Shown one piece after another: positions 49,559 to 59,424 of a stretch of DNA of 64,000 nt. The translations under genes were made by a program, and so were the position numbers. Every line of letters begins with the position of its first letter. Within the stretch, counting starts at the first letter, position 1. The DNA comes from Nonomuraea angiospora (lineage in GTDB: Bacteria > Actinomycetota > Actinomycetes > Streptosporangiales > Streptosporangiaceae). The stretch spans positions 3,720,001-3,784,000 of the forward strand of contig NZ_JADBEK010000001.1 of NCBI RefSeq assembly GCF_014873145.1. Reading direction: 5' to 3'. Under the pieces are notes generated by a model, which worked only from the letters and a program-made list of their open reading frames with translations, did not search any database and was not told the origin of the DNA.

Positions 49559-50791
49559 TCACGGCTCGCGCGCCGCGCGCCCCATCCTGGACAGCGCCTG
49601 GCGCAGGATGTCCGGCGAGGTGGCGAAGTTGAGCCGCACGCAGCCGGCCCCGCCGGAGCCGAACACGTGCCCCGAGCTCACCGCGACGCGGGCGCGGTCG
49701 AGGAACAGCTTCGCCGGCCCCGCGACGTCGCTGACGACGCCGAGCCCGTCGCTCCGCTCGTCATCGTGCAGGCCGAGCCACGTGCAGTCGAGCCAGGCGA
49801 GGTAGGTGCCCTCGGGCGGTCGATAGCGCGCCTCGGGGAGGTGTTCCGCGATCAGTTCCCCCAGGAGGGCGCGATTCGCGTCGAGGCCGAGAATCAGCTC
49901 GTCGAGCCAGGTCCCGCCCTCGCGGAATGCCGCGGTGTGCGCGATGACGCCCAGGTGGCTGGGGCCGTGGCCGACCTCCTCGGGCATGCGCCGGAGGTCG
50001 CCGGCGGCGTCGGCGCCCGCGATGACCAGGGCGGCCTTGAGACCGGCGAGGTTCCAGGCCTTGGACGCGGAAATCAGCGCGAAGCCGTTCTCGGATCCTT
50101 CGACGCCGAGGAACGGGACGAAGCCGGCTCCCGGCAGCACGAGCGGGGCGTGGATCTCGTCGGAGATCACCCGGACGCCGTGCTTCTGGGCGAGCCGGGC
50201 GATCTCCCGCAGCTCATCGCGGGTGTGGACGACGCCGGTCGGGTTGTGCGGGTTGCTCATGAGGAACGCCGCGCGACGGCCCCGGCTCCGCGCGCGGACG
50301 AACGCCTCCTCCAGGGTGGCGAGGTCGACCCGCAGATCCGGGCCGAGCCTCGCCTCGACGATCTTCCTCCCGTCGTGCGTGACGAACGCGTAGAAGGGCG
50401 GATAGACCGGCGAGCACACGACGACCGCGTCCCCGGGGGCGGTGATCAGGCGGAGGACCTCGACGATGCCCATCATGACGTCGGGCACGACGGCCGTGTG
50501 CTCGACGCGCAGGCCGTCCCAGCCCCATCGCTCGCGGGCGAACTCCGCGAGAGCCTCGGCGTAGGCGGTCCCGTACGGGTAGCCGGTGTCGCCGAGGTCG
50601 ATCGCCCTGTGCAGCGCCTCGGCGACGGGACGGGCCAGCGGCACGTCCATCTCCGCCACCCAGAGCGGGAGCACGTCGTCGGGGTGCGCGCGCCACTTCA
50701 TGCTCGTGCGCTCGCGCAGCCGTTCGAGTGACAGCCGTACGAGAGGATCGGCCCGCCGGCTCTCCGGCACCTCGGAGCCTGCCTTCTTCAT
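49559..50791 (-). CDS. MalY/PatB-type PLP-dependent aminotransferase/lyase
   Basis: A 410-aa fold-type-I PLP enzyme. It shows [68 protein letters not shown] and the PLP lysine K244 in [12 protein letters not shown]. The MalY/PatB group cleaves cystathionine or cysteine (C-S lyase). An AGGTGA ribosome binding site is 6 nt from the ATG. It converges on the phosphatase gene with a 15-bp gap. A pathway cannot be assigned from its neighbours. Confidence 0.9.
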   Translation of the reverse strand: MKKAGSEVPESRRADPLVRLSLERLRERTSMKWRAHPDDVLPLWVAEMDVPLARPVAEALHRAIDLGDTGYPYGTAYAEALAEFARERWGWDGLRVEHTAVVPDVMMGIVEVLRLITAPGDAVVVCSPVYPPFYAFVTHDGRKIVEARLGPDLRVDLATLEEAFVRARSRGRRAAFLMSNPHNPTGVVHTRDELREIARLAQKHGVRVISDEIHAPLVLPGAGFVPFLGVEGSENGFALISASKAWNLAGLKAALVIAGADAAGDLRRMPEEVGHGPSHLGVIAHTAAFREGGTWLDELILGLDANRALLGELIAEHLPEARYRPPEGTYLAWLDCTWLGLHDDERSDGLGVVSDVAGPAKLFLDRARVAVSSGHVFGSGGAGCVRLNFATSPDILRQALSRMGRAAREP

Positions 50792-50861
50792 CCGATCACC
50801 TCGTGACCTTTCTCCTGCTCGGGGACGCGGCCCCGGATCACGCTATATCCCCATGTAGGGC

Positions 50862-53078
50862 TTAAACCACGGCCCCCGAGACGCGCCGGCGCTTGACGGG
50901 CGGCCCCGGAGGCGGCTTGCGGTCGTACCGGGCCAGCCAGACGGCCAGCGGCCCCGCCACGAAGGCGGACGACAGCGTGCCCGTCACGATCCCGGTCACC
51001 AGCGCCAGCGCGAAGTCCCGCAGGGAGTCCCCGCCGAAGGCCATGAGCGCGAGCAGGATGAACAGCGCGCCGAGGCCGGTGTTGACCGTGCGCGGCATGG
51101 TCTGCAGGATGGCCGAGTTCACCGCCGTGACGAACGGGCGGCCCGGCGACCACAGCTCGCGTACCCGGTCGAAGACCACGACCTTGTCGTTGACCGAGTA
51201 GCCGACGATGGTCAGCATCGCGGCCAGGAAGATCCCGTCGATCGGCTTGCCGAGCCACGCGAACAGGCCCGCCACCACGGTCACGTCCACCAGCAGCGCC
51301 AGCACCGCCGCCGCGCCGAACGTCCACCTGAACCTGACCGCCAGGTAGGCCAGCTGCATGGACACGGCCACGCCGAGCGCGACGAGGGCGTTGCGGCGCA
51401 GCTCCTGGCCCAGGCTCGGGCCGACGAACTCCTCGCTGCGCTTGGTCACCTCCCCCGCCTGCCGCTCCAGCTCCTGCTCGATCCTGGCCACGTCCTCCAG
51501 GCCGAGCCGCCCGGCGCGTACGGTGACGCCGTCGCCGCTCGCCTGCACGACCGCCGAGGGGAACCCGGCACGCGAGACGGCCTGCCCCGCGACGTCGGCC
51601 GACAGGGGCTTCGCGGTGGCGAACTCGACGAGCCGCCCGCCGGTGAACTCCACGCCGAAGTTCAGCCCGCGGGTCAGCAGCCCGGCGACGGCCGCCGCCA
51701 CCAGCGTGCCCGCGACCGCCAGCCACAACCTCCTGGCCTTCATGAGCTGGGGGTTCCTGCGCGTCAGCCAGGTGCGTACGGCTCCCGGCGAGCCCAGGCC
51801 CGACAGGCGTGGCCCGACCCGGCCGATGACGGCGTGGGCGAGCACGCGGGTGATGAGCATGGCCGAGACCAGCGAGGCCAGCACGCCGACGGCCAGCGTC
51901 ACCCCGAAGCCCTTCACCGGCCCCGAGGCCAGCCAGAACAGCAGGCCCGCGGCGATGAGGGTGGTGACGTTGGAGTCGGCGATGGCGCTCCAGGCGTTCC
52001 TGAACCCTCGGTGCAGGGCCGGCTTCAGGCCGCGGCCGCGCCCCTGGTCGTACTCCTCCCTGGCCCGCTCGAAGACCAGCACGTTGGCGTCGATGGCCAT
52101 GCCGATCGCCAGCACGAACCCGGCCAGCCCGGGCAGCGTGAACGTCGCCCCCATCGCCACCAGCGCCGCGTAGGAGATCAGGCCGTAGCAGGCGAGCGCG
52201 ATCGTCGAGAGCAGCCCGGACATCCGGTAGACCGCGACGATGAAGGCGGCCGTCAGCACCAGCCCGGCGACCGCCGCCTTGGCGCTCGCGTCGATGGCCG
52301 CCGCGCCGAGCGTCGGGCCGACCGTGCGCTGCTCGACCATGGTGAGCGGCACGGGCAGCGCGCCGCCCTTGATCAGCACGGCCAGGTCGCGGGCCTCCTC
52401 GTGGGTGAACGAGCCCGTGATGTCCGCCTTCCCGCCGGGGATGCCGGTCCGGCACGGGATCGACGGGTCGAGCGGCGGCGAGGAGATGACCTCGTCGTCG
52501 AGCACGATCGCGATCCGGCGCTTGGGATCGCCCACCGGCTCGCAGGCCGCCGCGCCGCTCATCCGCTGCCAGGCGCCGGCGTCGCGGAAGTCGATGCTCA
52601 CCCACCAGCCGGGGCCGCGCTGGGGGTCGCTCTGCTCGACGGCGTCGGCGATGCCGTCGCCGGTGATGGCGGCGGGCCCGAGCCGCAGCCGCCCGCCGTT
52701 CTCGTCACGTACACCGCTCTCGTCGCCCTCACCGAGGACGGGGTGGAAGGCGAGCTGCGCGGTACGGCCGATGACCTCGGCCGCCTGCCGCGGGTCGAGC
52801 ACGCCGGGCAGCTCGACGATGATCCGCCGCTCACCGGAGCGGACCAGGGTGGGATCGACCACGCCGAGCGCGTCCGCCCGCTGGCGGAGCACGTCGAGGG
52901 CGCGGTCGGTGGCGGCCGAGTCGGCCTTGACGGTGGGCGAGTCCCTCGTCTCGAAGACGAGCTGGGTGCCCCCGCGTAGATCCAGGCCCAGGCGCGGGGC
53001 GCTGACCAGGGCCAAGATCAGGGAGATCGCGATGACGGCAAGGGCCGTCACCGCACGCCAAACAGGCGCACGGTACAT
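50862..53078 (-). CDS. secDF: SecD-SecF fusion protein translocase subunit
   Basis: A 738-aa membrane protein with the SecD half (GLDLRGGTQLVFET, P1-like periplasmic region, VLIKGGALPVPL, AIGMAIDANVLVFERAREEY) directly joined to a SecF half (FGVEFTGGRLVEF, TIVGYSVNDKVVVFDRVREL, ALFILLALMAFGG). It uses proton flow to pull proteins out of the Sec channel. Most actinobacteria carry separate secD and secF beside yajC; this fused gene is therefore probably an additional paralogue. GGAGG lies 7 nt before ATG 53078. It follows the small secreted-protein gene by 40 bp. Confidence 0.95.
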   Translation of the reverse strand: MYRAPVWRAVTALAVIAISLILALVSAPRLGLDLRGGTQLVFETRDSPTVKADSAATDRALDVLRQRADALGVVDPTLVRSGERRIIVELPGVLDPRQAAEVIGRTAQLAFHPVLGEGDESGVRDENGGRLRLGPAAITGDGIADAVEQSDPQRGPGWWVSIDFRDAGAWQRMSGAAACEPVGDPKRRIAIVLDDEVISSPPLDPSIPCRTGIPGGKADITGSFTHEEARDLAVLIKGGALPVPLTMVEQRTVGPTLGAAAIDASAKAAVAGLVLTAAFIVAVYRMSGLLSTIALACYGLISYAALVAMGATFTLPGLAGFVLAIGMAIDANVLVFERAREEYDQGRGRGLKPALHRGFRNAWSAIADSNVTTLIAAGLLFWLASGPVKGFGVTLAVGVLASLVSAMLITRVLAHAVIGRVGPRLSGLGSPGAVRTWLTRRNPQLMKARRLWLAVAGTLVAAAVAGLLTRGLNFGVEFTGGRLVEFATAKPLSADVAGQAVSRAGFPSAVVQASGDGVTVRAGRLGLEDVARIEQELERQAGEVTKRSEEFVGPSLGQELRRNALVALGVAVSMQLAYLAVRFRWTFGAAAVLALLVDVTVVAGLFAWLGKPIDGIFLAAMLTIVGYSVNDKVVVFDRVRELWSPGRPFVTAVNSAILQTMPRTVNTGLGALFILLALMAFGGDSLRDFALALVTGIVTGTLSSAFVAGPLAVWLARYDRKPPPGPPVKRRRVSGAVV

Positions 53079-53118
53079 GAAAAGCCTCCACAGGCTCAGA
53101 TGTGCGAAAGGGGGATCT

Positions 53119-53454
53119 TCAGCACCCTGTGGAGGGAGGCCCCCGCGCGGGGGCCGCCGCCGGCCGGCGGTCGGCGGGGACGTCGGCGGCCGGGCTCGCG
53201 ACCACGGCCGTCCAGCCCCGCCGCGGCCCCGGCAGGACCGACGGCAGCACGGCCGGCCCCGCGGGCGGGGCGGTGCCGAGCAGGCCGTGCCGGGCCTGGC
53301 CCACGACCTCCCGGTACGGCTCCCGCTGGAGCCCCGGAGGTTCCTGGACCCTGGCGTGCACCGCCACGACGTGCGAGGCGACCTGGGCATGGGCGGGGGC
53401 CGGCAGGAACCACGACAGGAGGAGGAGCAGCGCGGCAGGCAGCCTGGTGCGCAT
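53119..53454 (-). CDS. Small secreted protein upstream of secDF
   Basis: A 111-aa exported protein. The signal peptide is MRTRLPAALLLLLSWFLPAPAHA, cleaved before QVASHV. The mature part has HVVAVHARVQEPPGLQREPYREVVGQARHGLLGT, then a Pro/Ala-rich end. I do not recognise it. A strong GGAGG precedes the ATG. It is the first gene of the unit with secDF and probably is made along with it, perhaps as a partner or client of the exporter. The divergent dpp-type operon starts 118 bp away. Confidence 0.65.
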   Translation of the reverse strand: MRTRLPAALLLLLSWFLPAPAHAQVASHVVAVHARVQEPPGLQREPYREVVGQARHGLLGTAPPAGPAVLPSVLPGPRRGWTAVVASPAADVPADRRPAAAPARGPPSTGC

Positions 53455-53526
53455 GTCGCCTCCTTCTCCTCGAGCCTCAACTTAGCCCAGGAAGGAGGCC
53501 GGCCGTGGCACGGCGGACCAACACGA

Positions 53527-53553
53527 TATAGTCGCCTAAACCTACACATTTAG
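53527..53553 (+). promoter_or_regulatory. Promoter of the oligopeptide ABC operon
   Basis: A good -10 box TATAGT is at 53527-53532. CTAAA (53536-53540) and TTTAG (53549-53553) form a dyad at the expected transcription start, a possible operator. No clear -35 is visible. Confidence 0.45.
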
Positions 53554-53572
53554 TGCGTATTACTCAGGAGTT

Positions 53573-55096
53573 ATGGTGACCAGCAAGTTCGCCGGCGTCG
53601 TGGCCGCACTCGCCCTCGCCCTCGCCGCGTGCGGCTCCGGCCCGGGGAACGGGACCGGCGGCGCGGGCGCGAGCGGCGCACCGGCCACGCCCGACGCCGG
53701 AGCCGTGATCGAGATCGGCTCCCTGTACGAGCCGCAGAACCTCGACAACACGGCGGGCGGCGGCCAGGGCGTGACCGAGGCGTTCAACGGCAACGTCTAC
53801 GAGGGCCTGTTCAGGCTCACCGACGACGGCAAGGTCGAGCCGCTGCTGGCCGAGAGCCACGAGGTCTCCCCCGACGGCCTCACCTACACGTTCAAGCTGC
53901 GCAAGGGCGTGACGTTCCACTCGGGCAAGGCGCTGACCTCCGCCGACGTGAAGGCCAGCATCGAAAGGGTCATCGCCGACGGCTCCCAGTCGGCCCGCAA
54001 GAGCAGCCTCAAGGCGATCAAGTCGGTCGAGGCCCCCGACGACGCCACCGTCGTGGTCAAGCTGTCGAGCCGGTCGATCTCCCTCGTGTACAACCTCTCG
54101 TACGTGTGGATCGTGAACTCCGCCGCCGAAGACCTGGCCACGGGCGAGGACGGCACGGGGCCGTACAAGCTGGGGGCCTGGAAGCGCGGCTCCACGCTCA
54201 GCCTGGAGCGCTTCCCCGGCTACTGGGGCGCCCGGCCCGCCAACAACGGCGTGGTCTTCCACTACTTCACCGACGCCGCCGCGCTCAACAACGCGCTGCT
54301 GACGAACGCCGTAGACGTCGTCACCAGCGAGCAGAGCCCCGACGCGCTGGCGCAGTTCACCGGCAACCCGGACTACAAGGTCAGCGAGGGCCACTCCACG
54401 ACCAAGCTGCTGCTCGCCTTCAACGACCGCAAGGCCCCGTTCGACAAGCCGCTCGTGCGCAAGGCCGTCTCCTCGGCGATCGACGACGCCAAGCTGCTGG
54501 AGTCCGTCTGGGCCGGTCACGGCAGCGTGATCGGCTCGATGGTGCCGCCCACCGACCCGTGGTACGAGGACCTGACCAAGGTGAACCCGTACGACGTGGA
54601 GCTGGCCAAGCGGCAGCTCGCCGAGGCCGGCTACCCCAAGGGCTTCCGCTTCACCCTCGACACGCCCAACTACGACCCGCACCCGACGGCCGCCACGTTC
54701 ATCAAGAGCGAGCTGGCCAAGGTGGGCATCACGGTCGACGTCAACGTCATCACCGCCGACCAGTGGTACTCGAAGGTCTACAAGGACCGCGACTTCGCCG
54801 CCACGCTGCAGGAGCACGTCAACGACCGCGACGTGGTCTGGTACGGCGACCCGGACTTCTACTGGGGCTACGACAACAAGCAGGTCACGCAGTGGGTCGA
54901 GGAGGCCGAGCAGGCCCGCACCGAGCAGGAGCAGACCGAGCTGCTGAAGAAGGCCAACCGGCAGATCGCCGAGGACGCCGCGAGCGACTGGATCTACCTC
55001 TACCCGCAGATCGTCGTGGCCTCCTCGAAGCTGTCCGGCTACCCGGTCAACGGCCTGAACTCGCAGTTCTACGCTTACGGGATCAAGAAGGGCTGA
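53573..55096 (+). CDS. Oligopeptide-type ABC substrate-binding lipoprotein
   Basis: A 507-aa extracytoplasmic lipoprotein (lipobox LAAC, Cys at about residue 20). Family-5 motifs: VIEIGSLYEPQNLDNT, PLLAESHEVSPDGLTYTFKLRKGVTFHSGKALTSADVKAS, and GTGPYKLGAWKRGSTLSLERFPGYWG. It binds peptides or similar ligands and delivers them to the four downstream proteins. CAGGAG lies just before ATG 53573. The stop overlaps the next start (TGATG), giving tight coupling of the whole operon. Confidence 0.93.
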   Translation: MVTSKFAGVVAALALALAACGSGPGNGTGGAGASGAPATPDAGAVIEIGSLYEPQNLDNTAGGGQGVTEAFNGNVYEGLFRLTDDGKVEPLLAESHEVSPDGLTYTFKLRKGVTFHSGKALTSADVKASIERVIADGSQSARKSSLKAIKSVEAPDDATVVVKLSSRSISLVYNLSYVWIVNSAAEDLATGEDGTGPYKLGAWKRGSTLSLERFPGYWGARPANNGVVFHYFTDAAALNNALLTNAVDVVTSEQSPDALAQFTGNPDYKVSEGHSTTKLLLAFNDRKAPFDKPLVRKAVSSAIDDAKLLESVWAGHGSVIGSMVPPTDPWYEDLTKVNPYDVELAKRQLAEAGYPKGFRFTLDTPNYDPHPTAATFIKSELAKVGITVDVNVITADQWYSKVYKDRDFAATLQEHVNDRDVVWYGDPDFYWGYDNKQVTQWVEEAEQARTEQEQTELLKKANRQIAEDAASDWIYLYPQIVVASSKLSGYPVNGLNSQFYAYGIKKG

Positions 55097-56061
55097 TGGC
55101 TCGTTACCTGCTGCGCCGTACGGCGTTCCTGCTCGGGTCATTGCTGCTGGCGGCCTCGGCGCTGTTCGTGCTGCTGCGGCTGCTGCCCGGCGACCCCGCG
55201 AACGCGCTGCTGCCGGTCGGTGCCACGCCCGAGCAGATCGCGGCGGCGCGCCGGCAGATCGGCTCGGACCTGCCGCTGCCGGAGCAGTTCGGGGCGTGGC
55301 TGGGTGGGCTGGCCCGCCTGGATCTGGGGACGTCGCTGGTCAGCAGGCTGCCGGTCGGCGCGGAGATCGCCGAGCGGCTGGTGGTCACGGTGCCGTTGAC
55401 GCTGCTGGCGTTCGCGCTGGCGGTGGTGGTGGCGCTGCCGGTGGGGTTCCTGGCGGCGTGGCGGGCCGAGCGCTGGTACGGGCCGCTGCTGAACGGGCTC
55501 GCCCAGCTGGGCATCGCGGTGCCGGTGTTCTGGATCGGGATGCTGCTGGTGACGGTCTTCGCGCTGCGGCTGCGGGTGCTGCCGGCGGGCGGGTTCCCGC
55601 GTGACGACTGGGCCGATCCGGCGCGGGCGCTGACGTCGCTGGCGCTGCCCGTCGTGACGATCGCGGTCGTCATGTCGGCCTCGCTCATCCGGTACGTTCG
55701 CGCGGCCACGGTGGACGTGCTGGGCAGCGACTACCTGCGGACCGCGCGGGCCCTGGGCTCGTCGTTCGGAGGCGCGATGTGGCGGCACGGGCTGCGCAAC
55801 GCGTCCGTGCCGGTCATCGCGATCCTCGGCATCGAGCTGGCCACGACGTTCCTGGGAGCGGTGGTGGTGGAGAGCGTGTTCGCGCTGCCCGGGCTCGGGA
55901 CGCTGCTGGTCGAGGGCATCGCGGAGCACGACTATCCGGTCATCCAGGGCGTGCTGGCGGTCAGCACGTTCGCGGTGCTGGTGATCGGGTTCGCCGCCGA
56001 CGTCGTGCAGCGGCTGGTCGATCCGCGCCTGCGCGCGCACGTGAGCGGGGGGCGGCCATGA
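55096..56061 (+). CDS. Oligopeptide ABC permease, DppB type
   Basis: A 321-aa permease. The N-terminus has the DppB signature MARYLLRRTAFLLGSLLLAASALFVLLRLLPGDPANALL, and the cytoplasmic EAA loop is in SDYLRTARALGSSFGGAMWRHGLRNASVPVIA. Together with the next gene product it forms the channel. One nucleotide overlap with the binding protein gene and 4 bp with the next gene. Confidence 0.93.
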   Translation: MARYLLRRTAFLLGSLLLAASALFVLLRLLPGDPANALLPVGATPEQIAAARRQIGSDLPLPEQFGAWLGGLARLDLGTSLVSRLPVGAEIAERLVVTVPLTLLAFALAVVVALPVGFLAAWRAERWYGPLLNGLAQLGIAVPVFWIGMLLVTVFALRLRVLPAGGFPRDDWADPARALTSLALPVVTIAVVMSASLIRYVRAATVDVLGSDYLRTARALGSSFGGAMWRHGLRNASVPVIAILGIELATTFLGAVVVESVFALPGLGTLLVEGIAEHDYPVIQGVLAVSTFAVLVIGFAADVVQRLVDPRLRAHVSGGRP

Positions 56062-56873
56062 GCGGTGCCCCCCGGCCGGTGCGCGGACGGCGCTCGCTCC
56101 TGATCGGATGCGTGCTGGTGGGGGCGATCCTCGCGGTCGCCGTCGTGTCGCTGCTCTGGCTGCCGTACGATCCGTCGGACACCTCCGGCGGGCGCCTGTC
56201 GCCGCCGGGCGGCGCGCACCTGCTGGGCACCGACAAGCTGGGCCGTGACCTGCTCACCCAGCTCATGGTGGGCGCCCGCATCGCGCTGACCGTGGGAGCC
56301 GGGTCCGTGCTGCTGGGCGGCGTGCTGGGGGTGGCCGCCGGGCTGGTCGCCGGGTTCGCGACCCGGTGGCTGGACGACGTGCTGTCGGCCGGGCTCGACC
56401 TCCTCATCGCCTTCCCCACGCTGCTGCTGGCCATGCTGGTGGCGGCGGTGCGCGAGGCGTCGCTCGGGTCGGCCGTGCTGGCGATCGGGCTGGCCATGTC
56501 CGCCGTCGTGGCGCGGCTGACGAGGGTGCTGGTCAAGCGGGTGCTCGCGCAGGACTACATCACGGCCTCGCGTACGTCCGGCGCCTCGTGGCCACGGGTG
56601 ATCGTCGAGCACGTGCTGCCGAACATCTGGCCGACCCTGCTCGTCAACCTGGCACTCCAGCTCGGCCTGGCCGTGCTGGCCGAGGCGTCGCTGTCGTACC
56701 TGGGACTGGGCCCGCCCCCGCCGAACGCCTCGTGGGGCCGCCTCCTGCAGGAGGCCCAGGCCACCGTGCTGACCGCGCCGACCGGGGCCGTAGCGCCCGG
56801 CGTGCTGCTCGTCGTCCTCGTGGTCGGCGTGAACCTGCTCGCCGACGGCCTGCGCGACAGGAGGGCCCGATGA
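56058..56873 (+). CDS. Oligopeptide ABC permease, DppC type
   Basis: A 271-aa permease with LPYDPSDTSGGRLSPPGGAHLLGTDKLGRDLLTQLMVGARIALTVG, the typical DppC N-terminal region, and an EAA loop DYITASRTSGASWPRVIVEHVLPN. It overlaps its neighbours by 4 bp on both sides (ATGA). The length is normal for the family. Confidence 0.93.
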   Translation: MSGAPRPVRGRRSLLIGCVLVGAILAVAVVSLLWLPYDPSDTSGGRLSPPGGAHLLGTDKLGRDLLTQLMVGARIALTVGAGSVLLGGVLGVAAGLVAGFATRWLDDVLSAGLDLLIAFPTLLLAMLVAAVREASLGSAVLAIGLAMSAVVARLTRVLVKRVLAQDYITASRTSGASWPRVIVEHVLPNIWPTLLVNLALQLGLAVLAEASLSYLGLGPPPPNASWGRLLQEAQATVLTAPTGAVAPGVLLVVLVVGVNLLADGLRDRRAR

Positions 56874-57661
56874 CGCCGCTGGAAGTCGAGGACCTGTCGG
56901 TACGGCGGGCGAACGGGCACGAGCTGCTGCGCGGCCTGTCGTTCACGCTCGCGTCCGGCGAGCGGCTCGGCCTGGTCGGCGAGTCGGGCTCGGGCAAGTC
57001 GCTGACCGCGCTGGCCGTCATGGGCCTGCTGCCCGCGGGCATGACCGCGCACGGCAGCGTGCTGCTGGGCGGGACGCAGGTCGTCGGGGCCCCGTCCCGG
57101 CGGCTGGACGGCGTGCGCGGGCGCGCCGCGAGCGTCGTCTTCCAGGAGCCGCTGGCCGCGCTCGACCCGCTGATGCGGGTGGGCCGGCAGGTGGCCGGGC
57201 CGATCCGGCGGCGGCGCGGCCTGCGCGGCCGTCCCCTGCGCGCCGCCGTCATGGCGGCGCTGTCGGAGGTACGGCTGCCGGAGCGGGTCGCCTCGGCCTA
57301 CCCGCACGAGATCTCCGGCGGCCAGCGGCAGCGGGTGGCCATCGCGATGGCGCTGGCCTGCGAGCCGGACCTGCTGATCGCCGACGAGCCGACCACGGCG
57401 CTGGACGTGACCGTGCAGGCGGAGGTGCTGGCGCTGCTGGACCGACTGGTGGCGGGGCGGGGCATGGCCCTGCTGCTCATCGGGCACGACCTGGCCGTCG
57501 TCGCGGACGTGGCCGACCGGGTCGTGGTGCTCAAGGACGGCTCCATGGTGGAGTCGGGAAGGACACGTGACATCGTGCGCGAGCCGCGCCACGCGTACAC
57601 GCGCTCGCTGGTGGACAGCGCCTGGGCGCTGGAGGCCGAGCTGGACCGGCTGGCCCCATGA
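56870..57661 (+). CDS. Oligopeptide ABC ATPase, DppD type
   Basis: A 263-aa ATPase. Walker A is GESGSGKS (about residues 39-46), the signature ISGGQRQR, Walker [13 protein letters not shown], and H-loop GHD. It powers import with its partner. The C-terminal extension that binds an Fe-S cluster in some DppD proteins is short or absent. Overlaps by 4 bp with its neighbours. Confidence 0.93.
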   Translation: MTPLEVEDLSVRRANGHELLRGLSFTLASGERLGLVGESGSGKSLTALAVMGLLPAGMTAHGSVLLGGTQVVGAPSRRLDGVRGRAASVVFQEPLAALDPLMRVGRQVAGPIRRRRGLRGRPLRAAVMAALSEVRLPERVASAYPHEISGGQRQRVAIAMALACEPDLLIADEPTTALDVTVQAEVLALLDRLVAGRGMALLLIGHDLAVVADVADRVVVLKDGSMVESGRTRDIVREPRHAYTRSLVDSAWALEAELDRLAP

Positions 57662-58458
57662 GCGTTCCCGTGCTGGCGGCCCACGACGTGGGGTTCGCGT
57701 ACCGGGGCGGGACGCCCGTGCTCGAAGGCGTGTCGGTCGCCGTGACGGCGGGGCGCAACCTGGCACTGGTCGGCGAGTCCGGGGCGGGCAAGACGACCCT
57801 GCTGCGGCTGCTGCTCGGGCTGGCCAGGCCGACCTCCGGGCAGGTCCGCTTCGAGGGCGCCGAGCTGTCGCCGCGGGACCGGTCGTTCAGGCGCGCCGTC
57901 CAGCCGGTGTTCCAGGATCCGTACTCGTCGCTGGACCCGCGCCAGCGGGTGGACAGGATCGTCTCCGAGCCGCTGCGCGCCATGGGCCTGCTCGCCCCCG
58001 GTTCCCGGGCGGCCCGGCGGCGGGAGGCGGCCGAGCGGGTGGCCGGGGCGCTGGAGTCGGTCGGGCTGCCCGCGGACGCGGCGCGCCGCTACCCGCACGA
58101 GTTCTCCGGCGGCCAGCGGCAGCGCCTCGCGATCGCCAGGGCCGTGGTGTGCGGGCCACGCGTCCTGCTCGCCGACGAGCCGGTCAGCGCGCTCGATGTG
58201 TCGACCAGGGTGCGGGTGGTCGAGCTGCTGGCCGAGCTGGGCGAGAGCCGGGGGCTGACCGTGGTGGTGGTCTCGCACGATCTGAGCGTGGTCGCCGCGC
58301 TCTGCCGGGAGACGGCCGTCATCGAACGCGGCCGCGTCGTGGAGCAGGGGCCGACGGCGAGCGTGCTCGGCTCGCCCGAGCACCCGTACACGCGCAGGCT
58401 CATCGAGAGCGTGCCGCGCCTCAGCCGCGCCGCCCGGGTCCAGCCCCCGGCATCCTGA
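57658..58458 (+). CDS. Oligopeptide ABC ATPase, DppF type
   Basis: A 266-aa ATPase with Walker A GESGAGKT, signature [12 protein letters not shown] and Walker [13 protein letters not shown]. It is the last gene of the operon. The second nucleotide-binding subunit completes a five-gene importer. The stop is 23 bp from the convergent NmrA-like gene. Confidence 0.93.
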   Translation: MSVPVLAAHDVGFAYRGGTPVLEGVSVAVTAGRNLALVGESGAGKTTLLRLLLGLARPTSGQVRFEGAELSPRDRSFRRAVQPVFQDPYSSLDPRQRVDRIVSEPLRAMGLLAPGSRAARRREAAERVAGALESVGLPADAARRYPHEFSGGQRQRLAIARAVVCGPRVLLADEPVSALDVSTRVRVVELLAELGESRGLTVVVVSHDLSVVAALCRETAVIERGRVVEQGPTASVLGSPEHPYTRRLIESVPRLSRAARVQPPAS

Positions 58459-58480
58459 CGGGCCGCACCGGTCCGGCCGT

Positions 58481-59347
58481 TCAGCCGGCGCGCAGTGCCT
58501 CCGCGTTGGCCGCGAGGAACTCTCCGAACGTCCGGGGCTCACGACGCGTCAGGTCCCTGACCGCGGTCGTCGTGGCGGCCATCGAGCCGCTCGCCACCTG
58601 CCGGGAGAGCTCGGCCAGGTCGTCGGCGAACCGCGCGGGCAGTCCCTGGGCGCGCAGCCCGGCGGCCAGCTCGTCCGGGGACAGCTCGGCGTGCTCGACG
58701 GTCCGGCCCAGTGCGGCGGAGAGCTCCTGCGCGATCTCGGCGCAGGTGAGCGCCTGGGGGCCGGTGAGCTCGTAGGTCTCGCCCAGACCGCCGGACCCGG
58801 TGAGCAGCGCGGCGGCGCAGGCGGCGATGTCATGGCAGTCGATGTACGACACCGGCGCGCCCCCGTAAACGTCGAGGAGCTTGCCGTCGGCGGTGAAGCC
58901 CGCCGTCCCGGTGACGAAGTTCTGCATGAATCCGCCGGGCCGCAGCATCGACCAGCCGAGCCCCGACGCCTTGAGGTACTCCTCGATCTCCCAGTGCGCG
59001 CCCTGGGCCAGGCGGCCGCCCCGGTGGGCGCCCGAGACCGACACCTTCACCACTCGCGACACCCCGGCGGCCCGCGCCGCGTCAATGGCCGCCTTCTGCT
59101 GGCGGACCATCGGCTGCTCGCCGTCCACCGGCTGGGCGCCGCCGGCGTTGAGGAAGAGCCGGTCGACGCCCTCCATGGCAGGAACGAGCGAGCCGGGGTC
59201 GTCGAAGTCCCCCACCACGACGTCGCAGCCCAGGGCCCGCGCCTTGCCCTCGTCGCGGACGAGGGCCTTGAACGCCACTCCCTTCTCCTGGAACAGCCGC
59301 ACGAGGTGCGTGCCGATGGATCCGGTGGCTCCGGTAACCAAGATCAT
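58481..59347 (-). CDS. NmrA-like NAD(P)-binding protein
   Basis: A 288-aa protein beginning [24 protein letters not shown], a Rossmann NAD(P)-binding loop, with [17 protein letters not shown] centre ([13 protein letters not shown]) and [35 protein letters not shown] in the substrate part. It resembles the 41165-42037 protein and quinone oxidoreductase-2-type reductases. ATG 59347 follows GGAAGG. It is divergent from a TetR gene whose twin operators lie between; induction by a reactive compound or drug is plausible. Confidence 0.88.
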   Translation of the reverse strand: MILVTGATGSIGTHLVRLFQEKGVAFKALVRDEGKARALGCDVVVGDFDDPGSLVPAMEGVDRLFLNAGGAQPVDGEQPMVRQQKAAIDAARAAGVSRVVKVSVSGAHRGGRLAQGAHWEIEEYLKASGLGWSMLRPGGFMQNFVTGTAGFTADGKLLDVYGGAPVSYIDCHDIAACAAALLTGSGGLGETYELTGPQALTCAEIAQELSAALGRTVEHAELSPDELAAGLRAQGLPARFADDLAELSRQVASGSMAATTTAVRDLTRREPRTFGEFLAANAEALRAG

Positions 59348-59366
59348 GACAAGCCTTCCGCTAAAC

Positions 59367-59405
59367 TGAGGCAACCTCGACTAAGCGTATATCGAGGCAG
59401 CCTCG
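59367..59405. promoter_or_regulatory. Twin TetR operators in the NmrA/TetR divergon
   Basis: TGAGGCAACCTCGA at 59367-59380 and CGAGGCAGCCTCG at 59393-59405 are two copies of GAGGCA(A/G)CCTC, each nearly palindromic, centred 26 bp apart. They fill the 77-bp gap and sit 20 to 58 nt from both starts. Confidence 0.75.
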
Positions 59406-59424
59406 GATTACTAGGGAAGCCCGT

